From NCBI GenBank assembly GCA_026874595.1, contig CM049322.1, positions 54,968,386-55,032,385 of the forward strand: a DNA stretch of 64,000 bases. The letters run 5' to 3'. The position numbers were made by a program, and so were the translations under genes. Shown piece by piece: positions 10,915 to 22,860 of this stretch. Origin of the DNA: Sipunculus nudus (taxonomy: Eukaryota; Annelida; Sipuncula; Golfingiida; Sipunculidae). Under the pieces are notes generated by a model. The model worked only from the letters and a program-made list of their open reading frames with translations. It was not told the DNA's origin and made no database searches. How positions within the stretch are numbered: position 1 is the stretch's first letter; each line of letters starts with the position of its first letter.

Positions 10915-12568
10915 ACAGTAAAGAGGACAATACATACACTGATCGTAGTGTGAAGTACCGACTATTGTCGTGTGTGGTGACATATCCTGGTACAGATTAC
11001 CGGATTCATCCAGGGCGATACTACAATAACAGCCATTGTGTGCGTGTCAGAGGGCTGTCAGCCTTTTTGCCCGTGATTTAGAAAAGCGAGTACCATAAGG
11101 GTAGATACTGTGTCAAGGAAAGGATCTGTGTATCGTGCGTACTGTGTGTATAACCACCAGAACTCAAGGAGCACATTCCTTAGTCAAGTGCGCGACGATC
11201 ATGTGACCAGCGGCTTTAGTGCTAGGTGAACCGTCAGTCTAATGTGCTTTCAGGATGTTGCCATATTTTTAGGATCAGTCGGGGCTTTGTGCATTTGTGT
11301 GATTATATGACTCAGCGGATGCTTGTACCATGTGCGTGGAACGAAGCTCCATCTATTGTTTATGTTACACACGCATTCTCATATTTATGAGTGTATTTGC
11401 GAGCTTCTACACCGGTTAACAGAAGCTTGAAAGTCAATTCCTTCGGGGGTGTGACAAACAGCCATTGTTTGCATTTGATCAGTATCATATCCCTTAACAG
11501 GCTTTCCCCGGGTAACATATGTGTAAGAGCAGGTCAATTTTCAATCAATTTTTTGTGTTGTTCCTGTTTGTGTTCGGGATCAAAATCCAGGATTTGATAT
11601 TTGTCTCCTCCTATTCCGCTCTTGCATAGAACATATCACTGAGTGTCCGGCTTACCATTGTATCTTGATTAATCTCTAGAAACAAGGAAAAGCTGACGAA
11701 ACTTTGTAGTAGGTCCGAATAAGGTAGCTGATTTTGACAAATATTGTAATATTCTGAAAGGATATGTCAAGGCAATACAAAGTGTATCGCATGTTCTTGG
11801 ATAAGATTACGTCACTCCTACATGCCATCGTGTAAATTATATATAATAATATATATATTATAAACAATTATTTTGTTCGATAGTTAATTGTCGAGCAAAA
11901 GGCATTAATCGGTCTTAACATTTGTATATCGATTGAAATTCCCCACAAAGAATTCCGGTTCATTTCCAGTATCTGGTCTGGCAGACATATATGTATTACG
12001 AGTGTTTTTCTATTGCTCCTGCTGACATCATTTTTTATTATTTTTGTTATCCTAAAGCACAGCAAGGGATATACTCTAACAGTACACAGACATACATACA
12101 TGTTCTCCGTCTCGCCAGGACAGATTGTTTCTTAGAGGTTTGAGCCGCTGCTACCTGAGACTACGTTGATATTAAAACCGACAGTTTTATAAAGAACGAA
12201 GAATAAATCGCCCGCTCTAGATGTAAAAAAATATATGGAAGCTTAAATGGTGGGTACATATGAAACAAACCGTTCTACAGGAGTTTCATGGCCTGAACGA
12301 CAGCAATCAATGGTTGCCGGAATGTGGTAACTTAATGTTACTAGAGAGGACGTCGAGGAGACGGCGGCGGCACGACTTTTCAGAATAGACCCGGGTTGAG
12401 CTTACCAAGGGCCCCGGCTGGCCTGAAGGTATGTTCGCGGGGTCAGCTTGAATGATGTCATACACACTCGATCAGAAAAACCGCTTAGTAACTCTAAAAC
12501 GTGATTCCGCGGTCAAATTGTTAACATATATCTTGTTACAAAACATTTTGCGTAGGGGGAAATATTGG
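10915..12568. other. Non-coding; possible retroelement leader at left
   Basis: 10915-11600 is more GC-balanced than its surroundings and may belong to the LTR-like element; the rest is AT-rich. A CpG-rich patch lies near 12345-12430 (GGACGTCGAGGAGACGGCGG). No gene is seen. Confidence 0.35.
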
Positions 12569-12655
12569 GCCGTTCCGGGATTCGAACACATGTCACTGGC
12601 GCACATGTTCTGCTTTCTGCCCTGTTCGCTAGAAAAAGCGCAAGCTTCACTAGCG
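12569..12655 (-). mobile_element. tRNA-like SINE head or tRNA pseudogene
   Basis: On the minus strand the sequence contains TAGCGAACAGGG, similar to the RNA polymerase III A box, then about 30 bp, then GTTCGAATCCC, a perfect B-box/T-arm motif (about 12580-12590). The acceptor stem does not pair and the anticodon arm is not convincing, so it is not a functional tRNA gene. A tRNA-derived SINE head or a decayed tRNA copy fits best. Confidence 0.5.
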
Positions 12656-15209
12656 AGACAGTTCTGTCTACAACCCGTAGAATCTAAACATCTGTATTCC
12701 GAGAATGTTAATCAATGAATAATATGCAAAGCTTAGCAATGAGTTACACAATAAGAAAATGTTTCCCAACAAGAAACTAATTGGGTGGTGAATTGAAATA
12801 TTAAACATTTCTGGTAGAAATTTTGTTACAATTCCTGATAGAGATTCTGGCAACACTGTGCCTTGTGGACATATTAAGCAAGGCATATCTATCGCATGTT
12901 TTGTCCTGACTAGCTGTCTTCGTTGCAAAATAAATGGTCAAGGTATATTTGTTCTTCTCAGATTTAACCAAGTCAATAAAATATCTAATATTTCCTTAAC
13001 GGTGGATCTGAAATACCTGTAAGGCACCACATTATACAAGAAATCTACTGTAATGGGGGATTTCCTGAACATTTTCTTTGTACAGAATAAATGGTACATT
13101 GGTGGCCCAGCTGTGATCAAAAGAAGCCGCATAAAATGCAGTCTCCGTGATTGTTTGGCTGCTGCCAATTGATGTCCAATAAAATAGGGGTATATGAATC
13201 TGACAACACTCAGTAAAAAGCAGGGAGAAGACTTTAGATCCACCTCTTATTGCAGGTCCTTGTGAGGAGGACGCTTCGTATGATATGTATAAAATTATAA
13301 AAGTTCAAGGAAGTAAACATTTTCATTAAAATACAAAGCCATGCGCGGTCAAAGTTTGTAAATTACTGATACATCCGTAGTTATCTTTCATTTTCAAGTC
13401 TTTGAGTATTACAAGAAACTACATTGCGACGGGCCATCAATCCCTGTTTCAGTGAATACAATGTGCACTGCAAGTGATCTTAAATCTGTAGACTCTGAGT
13501 AAGAAACAACAGCAAAAAAGAACGTTTCCTAAATTCCACCGACAAAGTGATAACCGTCATCTTGGCACTTTGTTGACATTTACACACTGAGCTGGAGGAT
13601 TCCTATTGTTCTGTCAGAAATACCACAGACACTGAAGGAGATTTGTCGAATTGTTCAATTACAAGGGAGTTTATTTGCACTTGTCTGTTGCTAACAAGCG
13701 TAATTAAAAGTTTAGCCACACACAATAATTATCTGTTCTAAGGACATTTTTGTTTTGCAAATGAAGATCAGGATTTCACTGATGTTGCTTATTTGTGCAT
13801 GGAAGAAATACCTTAAAGAATTCCATTGACTAAATGTCACATACGCCATTACAAAACCTGATGCTGATGATTGTACATCTTGTCAAGCTGGACAACTTAC
13901 GCTTACTTTGTTATGACAAGTGAATGAAATTAATCGCCCGCTCGCGATATAATTTGTTTCTGTTTGTTCTCAGAGTATGTAGAAAGAGAAATTTTTGTCG
14001 CGTGGCCTTTGTCTGGTTTAGTCTGAGTGGTAGGATATATTGATGTGCGGACTCTATATCAACACTGACGAAAAAATGTGTTTTCTCATAGAGAAGTTAT
14101 GCCCAGTTCAGAACACTGGTCGGTCTGCTTCTCTTATGAATGGGTAAACATTAATAAAAGGGGTAGACATTAATACCCGGGGGGGGAGGGTAAAGTGCTA
14201 CAAGTGGAACACTGTCGTAATGGCATCTGACCCTCAGTGTTACATTCGATATAACAAATCGATTATATTTTACATTATGAATTCGGCAGATTGTTTAGAT
14301 AGAGGCGGTGTCGGGCGTGGACTAAGCAGGTTTCTCACGTCACTGTGACGTTTCTAATAAAGATCACAAGCAGCACCAACAGTCCATGCAATCTTAGTCA
14401 TGAATTCAAATTAAACCCCCAACGTTACATATTTTGAAAAATGAACGCATCATATATTAATAAACAAAGTGTTACCATCCTTTGTCTGGATTCAATCTAC
14501 ACGGGACGAGCGTTACCACCATGAAACCTATTAAAAAATTAAACCTTTTGTTTGGAACTTCAACCAAGAGTTCCTTCAGAGACCATCTTTGAAACACAAT
14601 GCTTAATCCGTGTGATGACGGAGGTATAAGTAATAAACTGCATAAAAAAATGAAGTTTTTATTGTAACAGGTGCGTTTTGGTTCACCATATAGAAGTATC
14701 AATCTGGTGATAACGTTTATCTATTTACCACCAGACATGACTTACTACATTTAATTTTTCCTGTTCTCGTCATTAGGGGGCGTCATTTTTATAATTAATG
14801 TCCGTTTATTGACAATATATTGAACCGCTAAATTTCTTTTGGAGTATCTCTGCCGCTGTAAACATGACAACCAGAATAAAAACGTTTTTGATTAGATAAC
14901 TTACTGTCTCTAAACAATCTTTTTTATCTATTTTTTTCTTTTTTTTCCCGTGACCTGACCGTCTGATAATGCCAGTGTAAGACAGATGAGCTACATTATA
15001 TCACCGGCAATCTCCACTGAATTTGGCAGTATTTTATAAATTGACAGACCAATTCCAATAAGTACACTGCAATTATGATCTGAGGTAATCTAATTAGATA
15101 AATAAACCTTAAACCATACTTTACAATTTAGTTACCGCTATTAATATTCAATTTGACAAAAAGGACATTCATAACTCACCAGGTACTGGATCCACATCAA
15201 AATATAATC
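12656..15209. other. Long non-coding stretch
   Basis: Several ORFs of 60-101 codons occur (for example 12938-13243 minus), but none is recognisable and none has flanking splice signals that persuade me. Short G-runs occur near 14179. I can annotate nothing further. Confidence 0.35.
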
Positions 15210-15312
15210 GATGCTTGGTTGGCCCATTCCTGAAAGGCCCTAAAATTTTTATGGGGTTCCGTTCATGATTGCATGATTTCAATCACACAAACTCACGAAC
15301 GGGGTTGAACGC
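15210..15312 (+). repeat. Dispersed repeat tail, TTCATGATTGC family
   Basis: Contains CCTGAAAGGCCCTAAAATTT, then TTCCGTTCATGATTGCATGA, then CACACAAACTCACGAACGGG. The same order of phrases recurs near 28080, 30395, 33880 and 38650, so this is one member of a dispersed family (see the copy at 38500). Confidence 0.6.
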
Positions 15313-16000
15313 ATAACTTCATCGGTAAAGACTAGAGACTATAAGGAAACCTTAACTCGATATTTTGATGGCAGGGGGGTTTGCCGTAAGTCTCCATTTA
15401 TTAAAACAACATGAAACGGCATTAAAACACAAAGAACTCTAATATTATTAAAGCATTCAAAGGTGGCGCAGGTGTATTTTCACATGTAAACATAATAATA
15501 ATACATGTATTTCGATTTAACTAAATTTAAAATTTATTTTCAAAAGAAAAATTATTTACATCTAAAACAGACGTAATATACATTTGAATAAAGTTCAGAT
15601 ATGTGAGTTTTTAACGTCTAAAACGTTTCAGCTGCCTTTGTGGCCAACAAGGACAGCGGATGAATTATTTACGCTTTAGTGTGCTTCGGTAGTAGCATGC
15701 TAAACAGTGAACAGAATATCGAACCAGCTCAAATCCTGAATCCTCCTAACCAGTAGCGCACCTGCTTCCCTTTATGAGTTGCTTTAATGGGCAGCTGTTG
15801 AGTGGTGAAGCCTTAGATATTAGCGGAAAGGGAGTAAGATGGCATTCGAGACCATGCTACCCCATGATTGATGTCAGACGAGGGAATGTTAACGGTGACT
15901 TGTATATTCTCCAGCGTAGTAGCGGGTAAATTCCGTAATGTTTGGAGCGCTGGTAGCTCCAATAATGCTTAATTGAAATGCACCGAAACCGAGCCGATTG
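15313..16000. other. Non-coding, with a weak tRNA-like motif
   Basis: The minus strand at about 15700-15756 reads CTACTGGTTAGGAGG ... GCTGGTTCGATATTC, loosely like polymerase III A and B boxes. I regard it as a weak SINE-like trace. No gene is seen. Confidence 0.35.
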
Positions 16001-16039
16001 CTGTTACAGAAACCGCAACCATCCTATATCTCATCCCCC

Positions 16040-16112
16040 GTGGTGCTTTTGGCGGGAACTCTGTTTTACGGCTCAGCGGAAGTTAGCATATCGTCCGCTA
16101 CGCATGCGCTCG
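16040..16112 (+). promoter_or_regulatory. Candidate CpG promoter: E2F, ETS, NRF1 motifs
   Basis: Three motifs typical of housekeeping promoters fall within about 60 bp. TTTTGGCGGGAA (16047-16058) matches the E2F consensus. CGGAAGT (16077-16083) is an ETS core. CGCATGCG (16101-16108) is the palindromic core of NRF1 sites. The surroundings (15990-16200) are richer in GC and CpG than the region. About 100 bp downstream lies a short ATG-containing piece with a splice donor. The motifs are seen directly; promoter function is inference. Confidence 0.45.
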
Positions 16113-16210
16113 ACTAATCACAAGCCAGCGCCCTTAGCTGGCCTGGCAGATGAGTGCAAGCCATGGTAGCTACGGGATGCTTACATCTGGGCTAAAGCTA
16201 CGGAGCCTGT

Positions 16211-16253
16211 ATGATGAGTAACGTTGATGAATATGTGAGAACACAGAAACACG
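16211..16253 (+). CDS. Candidate first coding exon (43 nt)
   Basis: An ATG at 16211 (followed at once by a second ATG) opens a frame reading MMSNVDEYVRTQKH. It ends in CACG then GTGAGT, a strong splice-donor match with GT at 16254-16255. An in-frame TAA lies 18 nt upstream, so this would be a real start rather than an internal exon. It sits about 100 bp downstream of the E2F/ETS/NRF1 motif cluster. I do not recognise the peptide and could not identify further exons, so the gene is unnamed. It may be a chance combination. Confidence 0.3.
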
Positions 16254-16259
16254 GTGAGT

Positions 16260-17200
16260 CCAGTACTGTTACTGTCGATGTATCTATCGAATGTATATAT
16301 ATAATAATTTAAGCCTACTAAGAAAGTATTATGATGTATGCTTGTACGTACTGCTGCATATAGACATTGTCACAAAGCTTTCCAAACTTTTTTTGTGATA
16401 TTGTTTATTGTGTCGAGAAATCCTGAACAATTCAGGGAAAATATTAGCTTCTGAAGTTTTCTTAGAGGATGAATTATCCAAAGAGGAAAGTCGTATTGCC
16501 TCTCAATACGAACATGGATTAAAAAGAATTACTTTGATAGATAGATGTCACAATCTTGATTAAAAAGGTACTCCTGGTTAGGGAATACTCGTGAAGCATA
16601 AATTACTCTGATATCTGGAAATACTCGTGAGGCATAAATTACTTATCTGATATCCCGATCTCAATGTCAACTAAACGAATGTTACTCGAACAGAACAATA
16701 CATTTTCCTTTAAGAAACCGAGTAATCAATTTTATTTCGGCTAGTCTTGACTTTCACAAATATTAGCCACCACCATAGTCACAACATCATGTTTGTTCAT
16801 GTGTGTCACATTACATGTATTAGCTCTGAGCAACAAGGGACAAAGTGTTTATTGATCGTTCTTGTCAGAATATACTCATCACAAATTAATCGGTACTTGT
16901 GCTCTCAGTGTAATAAGCAGACAGTTCCCCCCCCCCCCCCCCCACCTTCCCCCAATTCTCCCTGGTGTAACATTTGTTCCAGTATAACTCTGAGGATTCT
17001 GCCCAGTACCTCGGTTAATGAAAGTGGCAGGAGGTCATGCGATCTTCTTAGTTTGTTTCCGGTTTGTATGTTTCCGAGTGGTATCTCCATGTCGGATGAA
17101 TCACTCTCAAACAAAGTAAACTACTATTAAAAAGATTCTTTCGAGAGTTTAATATTGACAGTGTAGGTGCCTTGAAGGTACATTTACCTCCCGTGAGTTA
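16260..17200. other. Non-coding or intronic sequence with small repeats
   Basis: If the exon at 16211 is real this would be intron. A 36-bp unit, ATACTCGTGA(A/G)GCATAAATTACT, is duplicated at 16585 and 16621. A C-run occurs at about 16927-16943. The 127-codon ORF spanning it (16747-17130) is unrecognisable and runs through the poly-C as poly-proline. Confidence 0.45.
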
Positions 17201-17207
17201 CAACGAC

Positions 17208-17287
17208 TGACGTCGTAAAGGCAACGTCGACGTCATTAAAGTTGATTGAAATGAGAGGTAAATGAGAATGACGTTATAATGACGTTT
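17208..17287. promoter_or_regulatory. Cluster of four ACGT (CRE-like) sites
   Basis: TGACGTCG (17208-17215), GACGTCA (17229-17235), TGACGTTA (17269-17276) and TGACGTTT (17280-17287) fall within 80 bp. The core matches CREB/ATF half sites. In an AT-rich, CpG-poor region this density is unusual; binding is inference. Confidence 0.35.
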
Positions 17288-18394
17288 ACGGGTTGTGACG
17301 AGGAGATCGGAACATGGGAGTTGCGGTTCACTGGTCTGGTGTACATCCTGCAACGGGCTCGCGGTAACTTGGGCGTGCTTAACTGCAACCCCTACCCACA
17401 CCCAGTCCCTCAGCTCCGTTTGAAGTTGGCTTTGCTGCCTTTTGATCGGCCTTTGCTTTTTTTGGACATTCGAAAACCTTCAGCGTTTTTACTTTTATTC
17501 CTTGGTCGACTCGAACGAAACGGGTGAACTGTTCTCAGACCTCCACAACGTCATGACTCCGTCGCTCATGATATTCACTTTAGATCAGTGAGACTTTGTT
17601 ATGAGCAAAACATTAACCATTTTGTATCTTTAATAGTTTTTCATCAGATAAAATCTCGTAATCTTTTTGTTTAAAGATGGGTAATAGTCGAAATTTCTGT
17701 TTCTTTTTTAATTATGTTTCTTGTCAATTTCAACTGGTGTTTCTATACACTTAGATAATTAATATGGAATAGGGAGCAATGGGTTGCATACATTTTAGAG
17801 CGGACCTCGATGCTCTGAGAGACAAAATGGAGGTTAGCGGTCTCTGAGTATTTTCTAATTTTATTTTGTTTTGTCCTACAACGTGAGCCGCAAGGGTGGC
17901 CATATCCTAATCAACCACTTTAACCTTTCCTCAGGCTTTCAACCCAACGTTTGTCGGCATAGACCCTCCCTTTCAGAGCCTGATCGTTCCTTATTGGTCT
18001 CCCTGGTTTTTACCCCTTCTTTCAAAATCCTCCAACCTTCCTCTGAACTTCAAGAAAATTGCGAAAGTACGTTATTGTTGCCGTATATTACATTATAAGG
18101 CAAGCATAGTTTATAAAGTCACACTAAATCTGATCAAGGTCCTACATTATATGGTTGAAAATATTGACCATAATGCAATTGCTAAAAATACATTAGTGTA
18201 TTTTTTTCTTTATAATATTTTCCTTTCCGGATGTAAAAATAAATCAACATTGAATGGACAAGTCTTATTGTGTTAAATGTAACACTGAACATTCATCTTA
18301 TCGGGCCGAGTTCAAATGAATTTTTTTTTTCACAGGATAAAATATATACACAGTTTGTTTGTTATAAATAGCGGAAGGAGCTTATTCGGACAAT
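17288..18394. other. Non-coding sequence
   Basis: ORFs of 82 codons (17279-17527) and 75 codons (17871-18098) are not recognisable. Nothing else is supported. Confidence 0.35.
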
Positions 18395-18500
18395 GCTTCG
18401 GGTAAATGAAAACCTCCGCCAAAGGCCTCACCCTTAAGGGGGTGTCAGATGATTGCAGCCGATAGGCACCCTTAAAATGACACCACCGCAGTCCCTGCCT
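18395..18500 (+). repeat. CCTCCGCCAA-type repeat fragment
   Basis: Starts AAACCTCCGCCAAAGGCCTC. The CCTCCGCC head also occurs at 27901, 32633 and 38510 in this window, and CCTCCGCCAAGG-headed repeats are widespread in marine animal genomes. Only the head is clear here. Confidence 0.45.
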
Positions 18501-18730
18501 TGTTAGTGGAAGAGTGACGGCGGAGATGCAAATTTAATGAGTTCGATAATGGCGTTTGCCGCGCCTTCACTGCGTCAGTTAACCGGAAGCCGCAGTGCGC
18601 TGACCGCGACACACTCACCAGTGCGAGGAGGGATACTTTTTCGTCTGTGGTTGGGTCTTAAGGGATTCACCCAAGTGTTGGCGATAAGTTCCTTTAACAC
18701 GGGCGGGCCATTTGCGGCCCCTTGTGCATT
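18500..18730. promoter_or_regulatory. CpG-rich patch with ATGCAAAT and ETS-like motifs
   Basis: About 230 bp with many CpG dinucleotides, in contrast to the CpG-poor surroundings. It includes ATGCAAAT (octamer, near 18525), CCGGAAGC (ETS-like, near 18583) and the inverted pair CACTGCG/CGCAGTG (18568-18574 and 18591-18597). It could be an unmethylated CpG island, a regulatory element or a mobile-element fragment. The 77-codon ORF at 18537-18770 runs through it, but I do not recognise the peptide. Confidence 0.35.
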
Positions 18731-18919
18731 GGGTTTCATCAGCTTTGTAGCTTTCTATATAACACAGTGATGAACATTGATTCGATGCGACATTTTGATT
18801 AACTCTTGTTTAGACCACTCAACCATTCCTTATGCCACCGGAAGCAAACCCTCTTGTACCCTTCGTAAATACGCTGCACAGCTTTTTGGCCAATAACCAT
18901 TATTATTAATAATGTTTAA

Positions 18920-18971
<52 letters not shown>

Positions 18972-19213
18972 TTATACACGTATTATCACCTAAAGTTTTT
19001 CAGCTTTATCGACTGAATATAGAGAGAAATATGTTATTTTATTGATGGTAACTTCAGCCACATGGACACGCTTTCCGCCTTTTCTCTCAACGGAATTTTA
19101 ATGGGACTTTTGAAAATTAAAACGGTATTGTTCAGCAACGATAAAAAGTTAACATTAATGAAAATATTCTATAAAACTTGAGGAATTTCATCTGATAGTA
19201 AAAAAACAGATTA

Positions 19214-19271
<58 letters not shown>
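18731..19271. repeat. Non-coding sequence with two (TA)n tracts
   Basis: TA tracts lie at about 18921-18964 (with two TG interruptions) and 19217-19271. The sequence around them is plain AT-rich DNA. Confidence 0.85.
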
Positions 19272-19272
<1 letters not shown>

Positions 19273-19842
19273 TGCCCTCTTTCCTGGACATAGTTAGTTT
19301 ACATCTTCCACCGACGCCCACCTGTCGGTTTTTGACAGGTGAACTGATGGAGCCCGACTCACTCACAGGTTAATGTATTCCCGACATACCACATATCAGA
19401 TGTATGAGCTGGCTGTGCTGACCTACATACAGATCTCCCGAATCCCGAACGGCGGGAAAAATAGACTTGTTTCTTCCTCCTTGACTTACTATGGCTTCAT
19501 CTCCGGCTTCTGACGTCACAAAACAATGTTAGGTCAACTTTGCTGAATGTAAGCTTTGTATTGCTGTGGACATATATTTTATTTCTGAAAATCGGTAACA
19601 AATTTTACTCAGTTCTCTTGTTGTTGACAGTTTTTGAACGGAAGATGATATAAGAAAACATATTCTGTTTGTCAAATCATCAGCTTAACCTTGCTAATTT
19701 TTTTTATTGTTTTATGGTCTATAAAATAAAAAAAAACCCACTTGTTTAACAAAATATTATATAGTGTTCCTACCTCTTAGTAAAATTAAATGGTGAGGTT
19801 GTTAAGCCTCACCTGTTAATGTGCCAATTTATACTCAGCGAA

Positions 19843-19846
<4 letters not shown>
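19272..19846. other. Non-coding sequence
   Basis: A hairpin-prone CACCTGTCGG ... GACAGGTG lies near 19319-19342. No gene is seen. Confidence 0.35.
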
Positions 19847-19919
<73 letters not shown>

Positions 19920-19929
19920 ATATATATAT
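19847..19929. repeat. (TA)n microsatellite
   Basis: About 83 bp of TA with a few TTTA interruptions. It produces a spurious Ile/Tyr repeat ORF. Confidence 0.95.
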
Positions 19930-21408
19930 CTTTTTCTGCTAAAGTTCGAGCAATCATAACAAGCGAGATGTATTATATAAACAAATATCGATATGAAAAC
20001 CTAACCACATTTTCCAAAACGTTACAATAAATATTATAAACTAATAAGACGTTTGCAATCGCCAAGAGATCGTAGGAAGTATCTTCCTATGTCCGCAACT
20101 GAGCGATAAATGCGAAGTGTACGGCCTAGATAAATTTGTCAGTCGAACCTTTATGGCTTATGGGTTATGACTTTGACTGAGACCTTATGCGCAGAGGTTA
20201 TTTTTATTATATATCAGCCATAGTTGTGACCTAGCTAAGGATACGGGCCGGGCAGAAGAAGAAAAATAAGAATATAAAAAATAAAATCGATGATTTTGTA
20301 CTCAAGGGAACACAATTTTTATTGAAGATACTCGTCAACCCCTTTATGCCTCCTCTTAATACGGTAGAGACTTAATTGTCATAAATGCTACTATACTTTA
20401 GATGCGTCTTTATGTTTAAGCGCTCGTCTCCTGGGCCAGAAAGAAAGCAACATCCCAAAATATGACACCACACTATAGAAAATGATAAGAAACATTGATA
20501 TGTTTCAGTATTATTCTATTTATTTGTTTGGCATTTTTAATATTTGAATGCGAAACATATCGTCCGCTGGATCGATATATATATATTGCATCTCTTCATG
20601 GATATAACATAGTACATTAACATAAAAAGGCTGGATGATATAACAGATGTACTAAACCTAAGTCTTGGGTAGTGGCGGTGTTCGCTTTCCTAAAGTTCAC
20701 AAATTAATTTAGAATTTAAAGAAACTCCCCCGTATAAGCATGGGGCCTGATTAATAATTTATCTGAGTAACTAAACGGTGCACTCAACTACACGCCGCAC
20801 CAAAGGTAATTTACATCATGACTTCCCGGAAAGTGACGGCCTCTGGGCTTGATAAATAGTTTACTTCTCTTAACAAGTATCATAAATTTCTAGCATGTTT
20901 GTCGGCTCTGGGCGGATCTGTCACTGACAGATGATTCTCTATAAACATCGCAGGAAAAAATAACTCCACGGAATGGGAAAACTACATCTATTATTGTCAC
21001 AATTATCTATGTATGCACCTGGACCAATATTTGCAGGGAATGTATCCTTTGCGCAGCAATTGTGTGGAAGCTTTGTTTCACACGTTTGGATCAACTGAAC
21101 CTGTGCAGGAAAACGATTTATTATTAAAGCTTTTAATACAGTATATCTCAAGTAGTCTACTATTTCTGTCTGCGACTGACCCTGGCCCTGTCTTGTAAAG
21201 TGCTCATACGTTTTCTGAATGATCTGCGGGAGGAGAGGCGATTTTTTACAGCACAGACCCATTAGTCGGGAAGACACAGCGGGCAGATCTGATGAGAGAT
21301 GGCCGGTTGGTGCATGTTAACAGTTGTGCACATATAGATGGAGAGAATGAAATAGAAGAGCGGGGGTTGTCGGTCCTATGTTTCCACATGGAGAGAGGGA
21401 AATGGACG
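19930..21408. other. Non-coding sequence
   Basis: No recognisable gene. ORFs at 20939-21277 minus (112 codons) and 21246-21680 minus (144 codons) are unrecognised; the latter is an artefact of the adjacent GA/CT tract. Confidence 0.4.
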
Positions 21409-21737
21409 GAGAGAGAGAGAGAGAGAGAGAAAGAGATGGAGAGGGAGAGGGCGAGAGAGAGACGGCGAGTGAAGTGAGAGAGACATACAGACCGAGAGAG
21501 ACTATGCAGAGAGAAGAATATGTGGAGATGCAAATAACAAACATACAAAGAAACAGCAATACTCATAATGGGTGAATGTGTTTTCCTTAAATATGGAGAG
21601 AGAGAGAGAGAGGGGGGGGGGGGCAGACAGGCAGACAGAGAGACAGACAGAAATTTACGGAAGAACATGCAGACAAGCAAAACCAGACATACAAAGAAAC
21701 AGCGAAATTCATTAGGTGAATGCGTTTTTCGTAGTTG

Positions 21738-21797
<60 letters not shown>

Positions 21798-22020
21798 AGA
21801 GAAGGGGGGCAGACAGATGGACAGACATGCGGGTTGAAAGACAGACGAACGGAGAGAGAGAGAAAGATAGACAGACAGACAGAGAGAGAAACATATAAGA
21901 TGTGAATGTGCTTTTATGAAAGTTTAGAGTAACTGAAAGCTAGACATACAAGAAGAGAAAAAAGGAGAGGCAAATGCATAAACAGACAGAGAATAATACA
22001 TTAGTGAATGTGTTTTCTGT
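21409..22020 (+). repeat. Purine-rich array with a roughly 145-bp duplicated module
   Basis: Long (GA)n runs (21409-21476, 21596-21615, 21740-21795, 21853-21893) are mixed with GACAGACAG runs. A module is superimposed: ACATACAAAGAAACAGC at 21541 and 21687, and GTGAATGTGTTTT-like phrases at 21572, 21716, 21902 and 22004. The GA tracts sit at the same place within the first two modules, so the microsatellite was duplicated with its flank. All long ORFs here are repeat artefacts. Confidence 0.85.
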
Positions 22021-22724
22021 GATTGGTGGGGACAGAGGGCGCGTACATAAGTCCATAAAAAGTGACAACTGAAATCAATGAAATACCGGGTTTAATTTTA
22101 GGATACCACCGGCCACTATCTGAGTAGCTTGATGTCAGGACTCCGACATGCTTGTCACAGCCACTCTATCTCTGTTTTCCAGGCAACCACAGTTGTTTCA
22201 ACATCCGTGTCGTTAATGAAAATCTTAATTAATTTCTGCTGGTGTTGATTAGTCTTTGAGGGACAGAAGAATGTGACCACACTCCTGTTACACAGGTCAC
22301 CGCCTCTGGTATTCTAGGCTGGTGAGTTAATTAATTATCCTCCACGCAGAGGTTCAAGGAGCCTATCCAGGAAATTACTGAGCAGGGTACCAGTCTGCAC
22401 TGAACCTGTATTACTTCGTACTGGTTATGTCCATAAACTGTTTGGGCGGGGGCGGAGGAAGTAGGAGGTTATGTTTCAATTAATATATCACGCATATCCA
22501 CGTGTATTTCTTCGCGAAACATGTCCTTCAGTTCTTTTTTGCGGCAACTGTTACTTTACGTCCCAGAATAAATCATTTAGAAATTCGATTATTTCACAGC
22601 AGGCCTCCCAAAACCCAAGGTCATCTGTATAGAAATAAATTATCGAATACATCTCGTTGAATACACTCTCTATTCCGCAGTATGGTACTAAACTGCAAAA
22701 AAAATATCCTTCTTAGCAACACAC
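22021..22724. other. Non-coding sequence
   Basis: I see nothing beyond ordinary AT-rich sequence. Confidence 0.35.
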
Positions 22725-22860
22725 TGATGAAGTCGAGTCCACACTGTTCGAGTCCGAGTGTAAGTACGAGTACAGGCCACTCGACATCGAGTCCAAGTCT
22801 GCGTCCTTCAATTCCGAGTCCAAGTCATTTGGAACCCAAGTCCGAGTCTTGGTGCAACAC
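22725..22860 (+). repeat. GAGTCC-rich repeat, first cluster
   Basis: Repeated variants of CGAGTCC, CCGAGTC and CCAAGTC at short spacing. This is a degenerate array of the GGACTCGAGTCC type, which is common in marine invertebrates. Confidence 0.7.

Noticed and set aside
12569-12655. A functional tRNA gene
   Set aside because: The B box is perfect but the acceptor stem does not pair and no credible anticodon arm is present.
16747-17130. A 127-codon ORF with a proline run
   Set aside because: The proline run is a poly-C tract, and the rest has no recognisable domain or splice context.
21246-21898. Long Arg/Glu- and Ser/Leu-repeat ORFs on both strands
   Set aside because: They are translations of GA/CT tracts; the same is true at 1989-2250 and 27693-28024.
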